Program-made: the position numbers and the translations under genes
Part shown: positions 8,012-18,117 of the stretch, in pieces
How positions within the stretch are numbered: position 1 is the stretch's first letter
Layout of the letters: each line of letters begins with the position of its first letter
Notes under the pieces: generated by a model
Databases searched by the model: none
What the model was told of the DNA's origin: nothing
Seen by the model: only the letters and a program-made list of their open reading frames with translations
Assembly (NCBI GenBank): GCA_021647315.1
Contig: JAKIUY010000008.1
Coordinates: forward strand, 1-64,000
Reading direction: 5' to 3'
DNA from: Victivallaceae bacterium
Lineage (GTDB): Bacteria > Verrucomicrobiota > Lentisphaeria > Victivallales > Victivallaceae
Length of the DNA stretch: 64,000 nt

Positions 8012-10747
8012 ATGTTTAGTAAGATTTCTATAATCTGGATATTGTGTGGATTGTTAACTTATAATGCAGTATTTGCCGAAGATTATTTTGTCCGACCTCC
8101 GCTGTCTGGAGGCTACGGGGCAGGTAATGGGACTACATATACTGATGCCTGGAATGGCTGGTCCAATATTAATTGGGGCAGTATGGGGGGCGGTGATACC
8201 TTGTATATATGTGGCGATCATGTATATAGCACTTATTGTTTTATCAAGCAAAGCGGTAGCGAATCCGCAGGATTTTTTACAATTCGCGGGGATTACAGCA
8301 CTGAAGCTGGCTCAATTAAAAACACTAATTACTCTGGTTTATACATAAGAGAAAGGCATCATGTGCGGCTGTTAAATCTTACAATTAAAGAGAGTGCACA
8401 AACTGGACTGCAGATAGATTATGACCCCGTTAATCCGTCAGCGGAAACGCATCATATCATGATTGATAATGTATATTCAAGGGATAATCAGGGGAATGGC
8501 TTCATGATAAATACCTGGCAGCAACGAACCTACAAATTGCATGATATTGTATTCAGGAATTGCATTGCTTATCATAATAGATTGAATGGATTCAGAATAG
8601 GCGGTCGCTCACAGGATATAATACTGGAAAATTGCGAAGCAGATAGTAATAATGTTGGAGGTTCATCTTGGGGCTTTCTACTGAAAGGGCGCAGTTTGGA
8701 GCTTAAGGCTAATAGTACACCGGATAATTGGCATTTAAGCACAACGACTGATACCTATTATTATGAGATTCCAAGTTCTGAATTAATGGTCGAAGATGTA
8801 ATATTCGCCAATCTTGATTATGGTTTTCTTACACTTGGAACCCAATCATGGGAACTGACTGCTGGACAGTTTTTCTATAACGCAGATAATCATCGGCTTT
8901 ATGTGCATCTTGGTGGACTTTCTCCTAATAATTATCCAGTGTTTTTTGTCTACGGCTGGGCGAGCGGAATTTCTGCCTATAACTGTAAGGCTTACAATAC
9001 TATCAGACCGGTGGGTGATTACGACGGGAATGGGATGGGATTTGAAATGGGAGCATCAAATAGTATAATTTATGGATGTTCAAGTTATAATAATGCCGGT
9101 CCGGGGATTGGCGCAATGGTAAACAGAAACTGTACCGTTGCCTACAGCAGGGTATATAACAATGCTGTCATGGGAATATCCGCAAGACTCGCTGAAGGCA
9201 ATCTTTATTATAACAATGTTTCGTATTCAAACAGAAGGGGATTTGTCTTTAACGATCAGGCAAAATCTATTGTCATGAATAATAATCTAGCATATTTAAA
9301 CACTTATGATGGGTTTAAGCAGAGTGACAGTACGGTTAGTATTAACAGTGATTATAATACCGCGTACAGTAATGGGACATTGGCATTTAATGGGATTACT
9401 CTTGGGGATAACGATGAAACGACAGCACCGGCATATAGTGGCAATGTATGCCTTGATACCGGAATTGATTTAGGCTGGCTTTATGATTTCTCAGGTTCAC
9501 CGATTAGCAGCAGTACTCCGCATCGCGGTTCAGAGGAAAAAGGCTTGATTGCCAGATATACATTTGAAAACGACAGCAATGATGTTTCTCTGAATAATTT
9601 GGATGGAACTATGTATAGTAATCCTATTTATGATTTAGCGGCAGAGCAGGGACTGTTCTCAATGCTTTTCTCCGGGACAAATTCTCAATATGTCGGAGTG
9701 CCATTTAATACAAAATTACAGGTGCGAAATGCCATTACGGTAAGTGCATTTGTGAAAAGAGCTGACAGTGCAACATGGCGATGGGTAGTAGACCGTACCG
9801 CTTATGGTTTGATGACCGCAAAAAGTACCAATGCCGCGACTTTTGAGATCAAAACTTCTGATGGCGGATATAAAACCCTTAGTTCAGAATATGCTTTAAT
9901 TCCCGGTAAATGGTATCACTTAGCCGGAACTTATGATTCAGCATCAAAAGTAATGAAAATATATGTCAATGGACAGTTGAAAACCAGTCAGACGATTACT
10001 GCATCGAACCCGCTGATTCATCCTGGGAATTCCCTTGACCTGTTTATTGGGCGGAATGTCTATGGTAACTGCTACTTTACTGGAAATATTGATGATGTCA
10101 GAATATACGACAGTGCGTTTGATGCAAAAGAAATTTTGTATCTCAGCAGTCCTAATCTTATGGCACGCTATGATTTCGAGGATAGCTCTTCAAATTTAGA
10201 TTCAACTATTGCCGGTCTGGATGGGGCATATCTTGGTAATGCCGCATCCGATGGTCTTGATGCACAAGTTGGAAACCGTTCACTCACTTTGGACGGTTCG
10301 GGTGATTATGCTGATACTGGGAATGCTGTACATAATTCTCCCAAGGCTATTACCCTTAGTTGTTGGGCAAAAGTAAATACGCGAAGTGTTCAACAAGCGG
10401 CAATCGCGAAGAGTGGTTCGTATGCTTTATATGCTACAGAGAGTAGCGGAAAACCAAGATTTTCGATAACTATTGGCACCACGGTTTATTCTTTAACTGC
10501 AACAGAGTCTATTTCTGCTAACGAATGGCATCATATTGCCGGTACCTATGATGCGGCAGCTGGAGAAATGCGGTTGTATGTCGATGGAACAATGTATTCT
10601 TATGATTTCTTTTTGAGCCATCATACGTTGGACGAGAATCAAAATATTATTGAAATTGGAACAGCACTCAACGGGCAGTTAGATGATGTTAGAATTTACA
10701 ACTCAGCACTCAGTTCGGATGCAATATCCACTTTGCCAGGTAATTGA
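8012..10747 (+). CDS. Secreted right-handed beta-helix protein with two LamG-type domains
   Basis: The signal peptide MFSKISIIWILCGLLTYNAV is cleaved near VFA-ED. Residues about 60-480 show the short, Asn/Gly-rich repeats of a parallel beta-helix (repeated N-C-x-A-x-x-N-x patterns), as in polysaccharide lyases and glycan-binding proteins. Two related concanavalin A-like domains follow: one starting GLIARYTFENDSND with GKWYHLAGTYD, the next starting LMARYDFEDSSSN with NEWHHIAGTYD. The start chosen is ATG 8012, with GGAG six bases away; an upstream GTG at 7946 would add a charged stretch before the signal peptide. It probably acts on or binds polysaccharide outside the cell. Enzyme class not determined. 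Confidence 0.75.
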   Translation: MFSKISIIWILCGLLTYNAVFAEDYFVRPPLSGGYGAGNGTTYTDAWNGWSNINWGSMGGGDTLYICGDHVYSTYCFIKQSGSESAGFFTIRGDYSTEAGSIKNTNYSGLYIRERHHVRLLNLTIKESAQTGLQIDYDPVNPSAETHHIMIDNVYSRDNQGNGFMINTWQQRTYKLHDIVFRNCIAYHNRLNGFRIGGRSQDIILENCEADSNNVGGSSWGFLLKGRSLELKANSTPDNWHLSTTTDTYYYEIPSSELMVEDVIFANLDYGFLTLGTQSWELTAGQFFYNADNHRLYVHLGGLSPNNYPVFFVYGWASGISAYNCKAYNTIRPVGDYDGNGMGFEMGASNSIIYGCSSYNNAGPGIGAMVNRNCTVAYSRVYNNAVMGISARLAEGNLYYNNVSYSNRRGFVFNDQAKSIVMNNNLAYLNTYDGFKQSDSTVSINSDYNTAYSNGTLAFNGITLGDNDETTAPAYSGNVCLDTGIDLGWLYDFSGSPISSSTPHRGSEEKGLIARYTFENDSNDVSLNNLDGTMYSNPIYDLAAEQGLFSMLFSGTNSQYVGVPFNTKLQVRNAITVSAFVKRADSATWRWVVDRTAYGLMTAKSTNAATFEIKTSDGGYKTLSSEYALIPGKWYHLAGTYDSASKVMKIYVNGQLKTSQTITASNPLIHPGNSLDLFIGRNVYGNCYFTGNIDDVRIYDSAFDAKEILYLSSPNLMARYDFEDSSSNLDSTIAGLDGAYLGNAASDGLDAQVGNRSLTLDGSGDYADTGNAVHNSPKAITLSCWAKVNTRSVQQAAIAKSGSYALYATESSGKPRFSITIGTTVYSLTATESISANEWHHIAGTYDAAAGEMRLYVDGTMYSYDFFLSHHTLDENQNIIEIGTALNGQLDDVRIYNSALSSDAISTLPGN

Positions 10748-10870
10748 CCTGTATTTATCAATGGCATAATAGCCATTAATAAAATTTGCGGATGCGGGTA
10801 ATATAAAATAAGGAATTAATGAAAATAAAAGTAGTACAGAAACAAATAATAATAATGGAAAATAAATAAT

Positions 10871-11785
10871 ATGAAAAGTATAATTACACGTTATAAACAG
10901 AATCCTATTCTGAACCCTGAGGATATGCCATTCGACTGCTTTGCGGTTTATAATGGCGGTGCGGTGAAAATTGGCAATGAATATATCCTTATGGTTCGGG
11001 CGGAAGACAGTAAACGCAAATCACATGCCTGGGTAGCTCGCAGTAGTAATGGCGTTGACTTTACTCCAGACCCGGAAGCGGTCAAGTTTGTCGCGGAAGA
11101 TATGGAAACATATCAGAAGTATGCCGCTGACTCCTGGTATGATCCACGCATCAATGTTGTTGAAGATAAATATTACATCACCTATGCGGCGGCAGGTAAA
11201 CATGGCTGTAGAGTTGGACTCGGGAAAACAACGGATTTTAAAATTGTTGAACATGTTTCATTTCCTTTGCATGTTCAGAACCGTAATGGTGTTTTATTCC
11301 CGGAAAAAATTGACGGGATGTATGTGTTACTGCATCGACCCGATGTCAATGGCGGTGGCAGTATGTGGATATCGCGTTCACCGGATCTGAAGTACTGGGG
11401 AGATACCGAAGTTGTTACTCCTAAGCGAAGCGGTCTATGGGATTCCATTAAAATCGGTGCGGGCACGCCACCCATCAAAACCGATGCCGGCTGGTTAGTC
11501 ATAATTCATGCGGTTTGCGGCAATTGTGCCGGGAATTACTACACTATGGGCTCCGTTCTGCTGGATCTTGAAAATCCCGGCAAAATGATTGGCAGATCAG
11601 CTGGTTGCATTATGCGTCCTGAAGCTGATTATGAACAAACTGGTTTTGTGCCTAATGTAATTTTCCCTACAGGGGCTATATTAGAGGATGATGGTGAAGT
11701 GAAAATTTACTACGGGGCAGCTGATAACTATGAATGTATGGCGACAGCCAGTATTGAAGATCTGATTAAATCATGCAAAAACTGA
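10871..11785 (+). CDS. Glycoside hydrolase family 130 protein (mannoside phosphorylase/hydrolase-like)
   Basis: 304 residues without a signal peptide. RYKQNPILNPEDMPFDCFAV followed by NGGAVKIGNEYILMVRAED is the characteristic start of GH130 five-bladed beta-propellers; later blades show WYDPRINVVEDKYYITYAA, LHRPDVNGGGSMW and KIYYGAAD near the end. Family members phosphorolyse or hydrolyse beta-mannosides in the cytoplasm; the precise linkage cannot be deduced. GGAAA precedes the ATG. It overlaps the following sulfatase by 13 bases, so the two are co-translated, suggesting they act on the same oligosaccharide. Confidence 0.88.
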   Translation: MKSIITRYKQNPILNPEDMPFDCFAVYNGGAVKIGNEYILMVRAEDSKRKSHAWVARSSNGVDFTPDPEAVKFVAEDMETYQKYAADSWYDPRINVVEDKYYITYAAAGKHGCRVGLGKTTDFKIVEHVSFPLHVQNRNGVLFPEKIDGMYVLLHRPDVNGGGSMWISRSPDLKYWGDTEVVTPKRSGLWDSIKIGAGTPPIKTDAGWLVIIHAVCGNCAGNYYTMGSVLLDLENPGKMIGRSAGCIMRPEADYEQTGFVPNVIFPTGAILEDDGEVKIYYGAADNYECMATASIEDLIKSCKN

Positions 11786-13245
11786 AAAATATTATTGTCA
11801 TAAAAACAGATCAGCATCGTTTTGACTGCCTGGGTTATATGGGGCATTCGCTTGTCAAAACCCCCAATTTGGACAAGCTTGCAACAGAAAGTTTTATTTT
11901 TGAAAATAGTTTTTGTGTTTCACCGTTGTGCGTGCCCAGCCGGGTAAGTTTCTTTACCGGTCAGTACCCACATCGCAATGGTGCAGTCAGTAACGCAATG
12001 GATTGTTATATCGGCAGTGAACAGTTTTCATTTATTCCTTTATTGAAGAATGCCGGTTACAAGTTGGGGCTCGCGGGAAAAAATCACGCTTTGCAGGATG
12101 AACTGTTTGAAGACTATTTTGATTATCGTGAAGAATACAGTCATCATGGTAAAACTCATGGCACAATTACTGACAGTGACCGTGCGGTTAGTGAATTCCG
12201 CCACAATGAAACACGTCCCGGCTACGCTGGTTCTGTGGCAGGCAATATAATGCTGGGTGGCTTGATTGAGCAGCCGGAACCATTCACTGAACAGAGTTGC
12301 ATGACTAGTCGAATCGCTGAAGATGCTATTACTTTTATCCGTCAAAAACCAGCAGTGCCTTTTTTTCTGCATCTGTCGTTTCCTGATCCTCATTGGCCGA
12401 ATATCGTCTGTGAACCTTATTATTCGATGTATAATGCTGCTGATGTCGAATTGACAGGTATGGATGTAGACTGGAACACGCATCCATTCGCTCATTATGT
12501 TCAGTCCCAGGTGCTTGGTTTTGACACTATGTCGGAACAGGACAGGCGTAAAATAGTTGCGGCTTATTACGGTCAAATCACCTTTATTGATAAAGCTATT
12601 GGTAATGTTCTTGCTGAATTAAAGCAGGCGGGACTTTATGATGACAGTATTATTGTCTTCACTAGTGATCATGGTGATTTTGCCGGGCACTTCGGATTGG
12701 TTGAGAAAACAAAAGCATTTTACGAATCATTGCTGCGTATACCTTTGCTGATTCACCTGCCGGGGCAAACTGAAGGCAAATGCCTTGATGCTCAAGTCAG
12801 CAATATTGATATTATGCCATCTATTCTTGATTATTTAGCTGTTCCAATACCCCGCGAAGTGCAAGGACAGTCAATTTTGCCGCTACTGAACAGCAGGACT
12901 GTCGAGCATCGGCAAACCATTTTTGCGGAACTTGGCCAACCTGAAAATCCGCCGCCGCCAATGCCGCATGCTGAGTTTAAAGCCTATGCCGCTAAGCGTT
13001 TTGCCGCTGAAGGGATGTTCTGGTTTATCGATTACACGGTAAATGGTCGTTGTGCCATGATTCGTGAAAACGGCTGGAAGTATTGCTACTATGTTGGAGA
13101 CAAGGAAGAACTTTATGATCTTAATGCTGACCCTTCGGAACTTTTTAATCTTGCCGAAAAATCAGAGTTCAACCATAAAAAGAGTGAGTTTAAAAAACGA
13201 CTGCTGGAATGGTTGTTGACTGAACCTGTGACAGCTTCTCAATGA
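11773..13245 (+). CDS. Sulfatase (S1 family, cysteine type)
   Basis: 490 residues. The alkaline-phosphatase-fold sulfatase core begins NIIVIKTDQHRFDCLGYMGH. The formylglycine motif is C53-V-P-S-R (PLCVPSRVSFFTGQYPHRNG), and a metal-site motif FTSDHGDFAGHFG lies in the middle. No signal peptide is present, so it should act on imported sulfated oligosaccharides in the cytoplasm after Cys53 has been converted to formylglycine; no maturase is encoded in this window. It overlaps the GH130 gene by 13 bases and lacks a strong ribosome binding site of its own, fitting translational coupling. The C-terminus ELYDLNADPSELFNLA is typical of the family. Confidence 0.93.
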   Translation: MQKLKNIIVIKTDQHRFDCLGYMGHSLVKTPNLDKLATESFIFENSFCVSPLCVPSRVSFFTGQYPHRNGAVSNAMDCYIGSEQFSFIPLLKNAGYKLGLAGKNHALQDELFEDYFDYREEYSHHGKTHGTITDSDRAVSEFRHNETRPGYAGSVAGNIMLGGLIEQPEPFTEQSCMTSRIAEDAITFIRQKPAVPFFLHLSFPDPHWPNIVCEPYYSMYNAADVELTGMDVDWNTHPFAHYVQSQVLGFDTMSEQDRRKIVAAYYGQITFIDKAIGNVLAELKQAGLYDDSIIVFTSDHGDFAGHFGLVEKTKAFYESLLRIPLLIHLPGQTEGKCLDAQVSNIDIMPSILDYLAVPIPREVQGQSILPLLNSRTVEHRQTIFAELGQPENPPPPMPHAEFKAYAAKRFAAEGMFWFIDYTVNGRCAMIRENGWKYCYYVGDKEELYDLNADPSELFNLAEKSEFNHKKSEFKKRLLEWLLTEPVTASQ

Positions 13246-13428
13246 ACTCAATTTGCGCTTGTATTTTTGGCGCATAGGCCTATAATTGTATGCTTATACC
13301 GTTTTGCGATCTAAAAGCTATTAAAGAGCTGCGCAGTTGAGCTTAAATAGGCGCAGTAAACTAGCTAAAAGAATGCACTTGTGTATTACAAATTTAAGTG
13401 AAAACTCCAAATTAACAAAAAGGTAATT

Positions 13429-14478
13429 ATGACTTTACCAAATTATTTAAAAGGTTATGAAACAGTTTATGCTGCCAATCCACGGCAAGCCAGTATAGAC
13501 TGGTTCAAACAGGCACGTTATGGTCTGTTTTTACATTACGGCTTGTATTCGATCCCAGGTCGGCAGGAATGGGTACAGCTTCTTGAAAAAATCCCGGTTA
13601 ATGAATATGCAAAGTTGAGTGATGAATTCACCGCGGTTAATTTTGATGCTGACAGTATAGCTCGTTTCGCTATAGAATGCGGCATGCGGTATATCAATAT
13701 TACAACCCGACATCATGATTCATTCTGTTTGTTTAAGACAAACCAAACAGATTTTAATTCCCTTAATTCCCCATGCAAACGCGATTTAATTGCAGAATTA
13801 GCTGAAGCATGCGCAAAATATAAGCTTGGACTTTGTCTCTATTATTCACATGGCCGTGACTGGCGGCATCCGCATGCTCCGAATAATGATTTATGGGGCG
13901 GTTCGGCACGTCCGGAATATGAACCGCCGGAACCTACCTATGCTTATGGTGAAGATCATGACCTTCGCCAGTATCTTGATTTTATGAAAGAACAGATTAC
14001 CGAGTTGCTTACTCAGTACGGACCTGTTGCTTCGATCTGGCTGGACGGGGTTGGAGTGCCGTTAAGCGGGGATGCGGCGAAGTTTCATTGTCAGGAGCTT
14101 TATGATCATATCCACAGTTTGCAACCGCAGGTATTGGTTTCATACAAACAGGGGGTGACTGGCACCGAAGACTATTTTGCTCCGGAACACAGTTTACCCA
14201 ATAGTAATACCGAGGCGAATCTACGGGGACAGATCAATCAGAGTAAAGTAATTGAGATCTGTACAACCATGTGTCCCGGCAGTTGGGGATATATGAAAAA
14301 AAAACGTGGAAATCATTTGAATGAAGACCAGGTCTGGGATAAACTTATGACGGCAAGGGCATCTAAATGCAACTTGCTGCTGAATACCGGGCCGTTGCCT
14401 GATGGGTCGCTTGACACAGAAGATGTAGTTGTACTGCGAAATATTGGTAGACGCTTGCGTGAGGAAGGGGTTTTATAA
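13429..14478 (+). CDS. Alpha-L-fucosidase, GH29
   Basis: 349 residues, the catalytic domain only, without the C-terminal beta-sandwich found in longer members. WFKQARYGLFLHYGLYSIPG at the start, YINITTRHHDSFCLF, and IWLDGVG with the likely nucleophile Asp206 are diagnostic; NLLLNTGPLPDGSL closes the barrel. There is no signal peptide, so it is cytoplasmic. It releases L-fucose from glycans with retention. AAAGG lies before the ATG. It sits between two sulfatases, which argues for a sulfated fucose-containing substrate. Confidence 0.93.
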   Translation: MTLPNYLKGYETVYAANPRQASIDWFKQARYGLFLHYGLYSIPGRQEWVQLLEKIPVNEYAKLSDEFTAVNFDADSIARFAIECGMRYINITTRHHDSFCLFKTNQTDFNSLNSPCKRDLIAELAEACAKYKLGLCLYYSHGRDWRHPHAPNNDLWGGSARPEYEPPEPTYAYGEDHDLRQYLDFMKEQITELLTQYGPVASIWLDGVGVPLSGDAAKFHCQELYDHIHSLQPQVLVSYKQGVTGTEDYFAPEHSLPNSNTEANLRGQINQSKVIEICTTMCPGSWGYMKKKRGNHLNEDQVWDKLMTARASKCNLLLNTGPLPDGSLDTEDVVVLRNIGRRLREEGVL

Positions 14479-14518
14479 CATTAATAAGCCAGACGAATGT
14501 CGGTTAAAGGATATACCA

Positions 14519-15910
14519 GTGAACAAGAAAACTAATATAGTACTCATTCTGATTGATGATATGGGGTGGCGGGATTTAAGTTGTTACGGCAGCACTTTTT
14601 ACGAAACCCCCAATATTGATAAACTATTCAATGAAGGCATGCATTTTACCAATGCCTATGCTACCTGTCCAGTCTGCTCTCCGACCCGCGCCAGTATTTT
14701 AACCGGTAAATATCCGGCAAATGTCGGAATTACCGATTGGATTGGAGCTCATACAAAAGGTATTTTGATTGATGCTCCATATATTGATCATCTGCCGGAG
14801 TCTGAAATTTCGCTTGCCAGGAGTTTGAAAAACAGTGGTTATAAAACCTGGCATGTGGGAAAATGGCATCTTGGTGGACGCCCATATTATCCTGAAAATC
14901 ATGGGTTTGATGTTAATATCGGCGGTTGTCACTGGGGCTGTCCACATAATGGATACTTCAGTCCATGGGGACTGGAAACGCTTCCCGACGGCATAGACGG
15001 TGAATATCTTACCGACAGGTTAACAGACGAAGCCATTCAATTAATCGAACAGAGTGACGGAACATCTTTTTTTCTGAACATGTGGTATTACAGCGTACAC
15101 ACTCCTATTCAGGCAAAACGGGAAAAAATTAAGAAATATGCAAATAAAGCTATAACTCTCGGATTAGACAAAATAGATGCCTTGGAAGAAGGCGAATATT
15201 TTCCGTGTGAACATAAAAGCACGCAAAAAGTTATCCGTCGAACCATCCAATCTGATCCAGTTTACGCGGCAATGATAGAATCACTTGATGAAAACATCGG
15301 ACGTTTAATTACAGCTATTGAGCGAAAAGGAGAGCTGGATAACACTATTATCGTTTTCACTTCTGACAATGGCGGCGAGAGCACTGCTGAAGGCTCTCCC
15401 ACCTGCAATTATCCTCTTTCCGAAGGCAAGGGATGGATGTATGAAGGAGGAATCAGAGAACCTTTGATTATAAAATGGCCTGAAGTTATAAAACCGGGCA
15501 GTGTTTCACATTTTCCGGTAACAAGCTGTGATTTCTATCCCACCTTGCTGGACGCGGTTGGAATTGATTTAATGCCTGAACAGCATCAGGACGGCAAATC
15601 TATATTGCCCTTGCTGAAAGGTCAGGAAAGAATTGACAGAGATGCCATTTACTGGCATTATCCGCATTACGGCAACCAGGGAGGCACGCCGGGCTGTTCC
15701 ATAAGAATGGATAATTATAAGCTGATTGAGTTTTTTGAGGACAACCGCCTGGAATTGTATGATTTGGAACAGGACATCAGTGAACATAATAATTTAGTCA
15801 GTAAGTATCCTGAAATAGCGGATAGAATGCATGCTGAATTAGTCAAATGGCGTGAAAGCGTTCACGCAAAAATACCGGAGCCAAATCCAGAGTGGAATGA
15901 ATTGGATTGA
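14519..15910 (+). CDS. Sulfatase (S1 family, cysteine type), second of the locus
   Basis: 463 residues from the GTG at 14519, which has AAAGGA seven bases upstream; longer readings run back into the fucosidase gene. NIVLILIDDMGWRDLSCYGS binds metal and C53-S-P-T-R (PVCSPTRASILTGKYP) is the formylglycine site; FTSDNGGES supplies further metal ligands. It lacks a signal peptide, as does the other sulfatase. It is only distantly similar to that one, so it probably removes sulfate from a different position. It follows the GH29 gene by 40 bases and is likely co-transcribed. Confidence 0.92.
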   Translation: MNKKTNIVLILIDDMGWRDLSCYGSTFYETPNIDKLFNEGMHFTNAYATCPVCSPTRASILTGKYPANVGITDWIGAHTKGILIDAPYIDHLPESEISLARSLKNSGYKTWHVGKWHLGGRPYYPENHGFDVNIGGCHWGCPHNGYFSPWGLETLPDGIDGEYLTDRLTDEAIQLIEQSDGTSFFLNMWYYSVHTPIQAKREKIKKYANKAITLGLDKIDALEEGEYFPCEHKSTQKVIRRTIQSDPVYAAMIESLDENIGRLITAIERKGELDNTIIVFTSDNGGESTAEGSPTCNYPLSEGKGWMYEGGIREPLIIKWPEVIKPGSVSHFPVTSCDFYPTLLDAVGIDLMPEQHQDGKSILPLLKGQERIDRDAIYWHYPHYGNQGGTPGCSIRMDNYKLIEFFEDNRLELYDLEQDISEHNNLVSKYPEIADRMHAELVKWRESVHAKIPEPNPEWNELD

Positions 15911-15980
15911 AATGTAAGGTATAGATATAATTTTTACCTTTGCGCTCTTGTATATTCCATTTTATCGGTTAATTTTGCAC

Positions 15981-16014
15981 ATAATTCATAATTCATAATT
16001 CATAATTCATAATT
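15981..16014 (+). repeat. Heptanucleotide tandem repeat (ATAATTC), about 4.9 copies
   Basis: Four perfect ATAATTC units and a partial fifth lie 20 bp ahead of the next start codon, just before its ribosome binding site. Changes in copy number would alter the leader length. No coding role is seen. Confidence 0.85.
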
Positions 16015-16034
16015 TTAAAGACGGGAGTATTTAT

Positions 16035-18062
16035 ATGTCAGACCAGTTAAGATATCGGCAGATTCATTTGGATTTTCACACTTCACCCCATATCCCGGGT
16101 ATCGGCGAGGCTTTTGATAAACAAAAATGGCAGCAGACGTTGAAAGCCGGACATGTTAATTCGGTAACCTGTTTCGCCACCTGTCATCATGGCATGGCAT
16201 ATTATGACACAAGCTTTGGCAATAAACATCCAGAGTTGACATTTGACCTGTTGCGCGCCCAGTTTGATGCTTGTAAAGAGATCGATGTCAATGTGCCGAT
16301 TTACCTGACCGCCGGTGTCAATAACTGGGCGGCTTATGAACATCCTGAATGGCGTGAAGTGGGCTGTGACGGTAGATATGGAGGCTGGACCAGTAATATT
16401 ACAGATCCCGGCTTTCAATCCATGTGTTTTAATTCGCCCTATCTTGATCTGCTGGTTGAACAGATTAAAGAGGTGGCTAAACTGTTTCCGAACTGTGACG
16501 GTATTTTTACCGACATTATTCATCAGGGGCAATGTTGTTGCAAATGGTGTCTGGCGACGATGGAAGAACAGGGGCTTGACGCAGCAAAAGAGACAGATCG
16601 ATTAATCATGGCTGACCTTGCGCTGGAGAAGTATTACGTTGCAACAACTGCGGCGGCTAAATTTTATGATTCTGATATGCCTATTTTTCACAATAGCGGT
16701 CATCTTTCTACAGCAAGCCGTGACCGGTTGAAATATTTTAATCATTTTGAGCTTGAATCACTACCGACCGGTGGTTGGGGATATGATCATTTCCCGATGG
16801 CAGCTAAGTATTGTACACAACTCGATTTTGATTTTCTCGGCATGACTGGTAAATTTCACACCACCTGGGGTGAGTTCGGTGGCTACAAACATCCGAACGC
16901 CTTGCGTTACGAATGCGCAGCAATGATTGCGATGGGCGCGAAATGCAGTGTTGGTGATCAGTTACATCCATGTGGTGAATTAGATGAGAGTACCTATAAT
17001 ATTATCGGTGCAGCCTATCGTGAAGTGGAAGAGAAAGAGCCTTGGTGTGATAATGTTAAGTCTATCGCTGATGTCGGTCTGTTGTCGAGTATTGCGGTCA
17101 ATCGGAGCACGGCGCGTGAAAGCAACGCTGATACCGGCGCCGGACGTATTCTGTTGGAAAGCCATATCCTGTTCGACGTGCTGGATTGTGAGATGGATTT
17201 TGCTCCATATAAATTGTTGGTTTTGGCGGATGATTTACAGATTTATGATGAACTGAAAGCGAAAATAGATCGTTATCTGGCAACTGGCGGCAAGCTTTTA
17301 TTGACTGGCGACAGCGGTTTGAATGCTGATAAAAGCGGCTTTTTATGGGATATCGGTGCTGAGTTTTCAGGCGCGAGTGAATTTTCTCCGGATTATGTGT
17401 TACCGATTCCTGAACTTCAACCTGAATTTACCAGTTCACCGATGGTGATGTATATGCGCGCCAATCGTATCAAGGTAACTACCGGGCGTTCGCTGGGTAA
17501 AATATATGAACCCTATTTTAACCGAACATTCAGACATTTCAGTTCGCATCAGCATACCCCATATAAAACTGAAGCGTCAGAATATGATTGCGGGGTGTTA
17601 AACGGCAATATTCTCTATCTTGCCCATCCGATATTCTCAACCTATCGTGGCTTCGGCGCGGTGGCTTATAAAGCCTATTGTCAAAAAGCATTGAAAATGT
17701 TATTGGATGATGATATTACCGTAACATCAAATTTGCCGTCAACGGCACGGTTGACATTGAATGAACAGCCTGAAGAACAGCGTTATATTCTGCATTTGCT
17801 TTACGCGAATACCATCAATCGTGGCGGCGTGATGGAACTTTCCGGTGGCAATACCGAAGAGAAGGCACGGACCATAGAGGTGATCGAAGAACTGTTGCCG
17901 CTGCATAATACTGAAGTGAAATTGAACCTGGATCGTGAGATTAAGTCAGTGACATTGGAGCCGCAGGGCAGGGCATTGCCATATCAACTGGATAACGGTC
18001 TGTTAACGCTGAAGGTTGATGAGTTCACCTGTCACCAGATGATAGTTCTGAATTACGCTTGA
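16035..18062 (+). CDS. GH151-like glycoside hydrolase (candidate alpha-L-fucosidase)
   Basis: 675 residues, no signal peptide. The N-terminus RYRQIHLDFHTSPHIPGIGE and the barrel with CDGIFTDIIHQGQCCCKWC fit the 'hypothetical glycosyl hydrolase 6' type barrel; the middle has a beta-galactosidase-trimerisation-like flavodoxin fold (YKLLVLADDLQIYDELKAKI, GGKLLLTGDSG), and the end a small beta domain. This combination and length match GH151, a family with described alpha-L-fucosidases. GGGAG is 7 bases before the ATG. The location after a GH29 fucosidase and sulfatases fits fucan or fucosylated glycan use. The family assignment rests on recall of motifs and should be treated as probable. Confidence 0.65.
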   Translation: MSDQLRYRQIHLDFHTSPHIPGIGEAFDKQKWQQTLKAGHVNSVTCFATCHHGMAYYDTSFGNKHPELTFDLLRAQFDACKEIDVNVPIYLTAGVNNWAAYEHPEWREVGCDGRYGGWTSNITDPGFQSMCFNSPYLDLLVEQIKEVAKLFPNCDGIFTDIIHQGQCCCKWCLATMEEQGLDAAKETDRLIMADLALEKYYVATTAAAKFYDSDMPIFHNSGHLSTASRDRLKYFNHFELESLPTGGWGYDHFPMAAKYCTQLDFDFLGMTGKFHTTWGEFGGYKHPNALRYECAAMIAMGAKCSVGDQLHPCGELDESTYNIIGAAYREVEEKEPWCDNVKSIADVGLLSSIAVNRSTARESNADTGAGRILLESHILFDVLDCEMDFAPYKLLVLADDLQIYDELKAKIDRYLATGGKLLLTGDSGLNADKSGFLWDIGAEFSGASEFSPDYVLPIPELQPEFTSSPMVMYMRANRIKVTTGRSLGKIYEPYFNRTFRHFSSHQHTPYKTEASEYDCGVLNGNILYLAHPIFSTYRGFGAVAYKAYCQKALKMLLDDDITVTSNLPSTARLTLNEQPEEQRYILHLLYANTINRGGVMELSGGNTEEKARTIEVIEELLPLHNTEVKLNLDREIKSVTLEPQGRALPYQLDNGLLTLKVDEFTCHQMIVLNYA

Positions 18063-18117
18063 TGAATATTTTTTTGTCAACGAATTTAGCGAATTATACG
18101 AATAGGGTGGATTGGTT

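Noticed and set aside
12040-12576. 178-codon minus-strand frame inside the first sulfatase
   Set aside because: Antisense to a well-conserved enzyme with intact motifs; no independent support.
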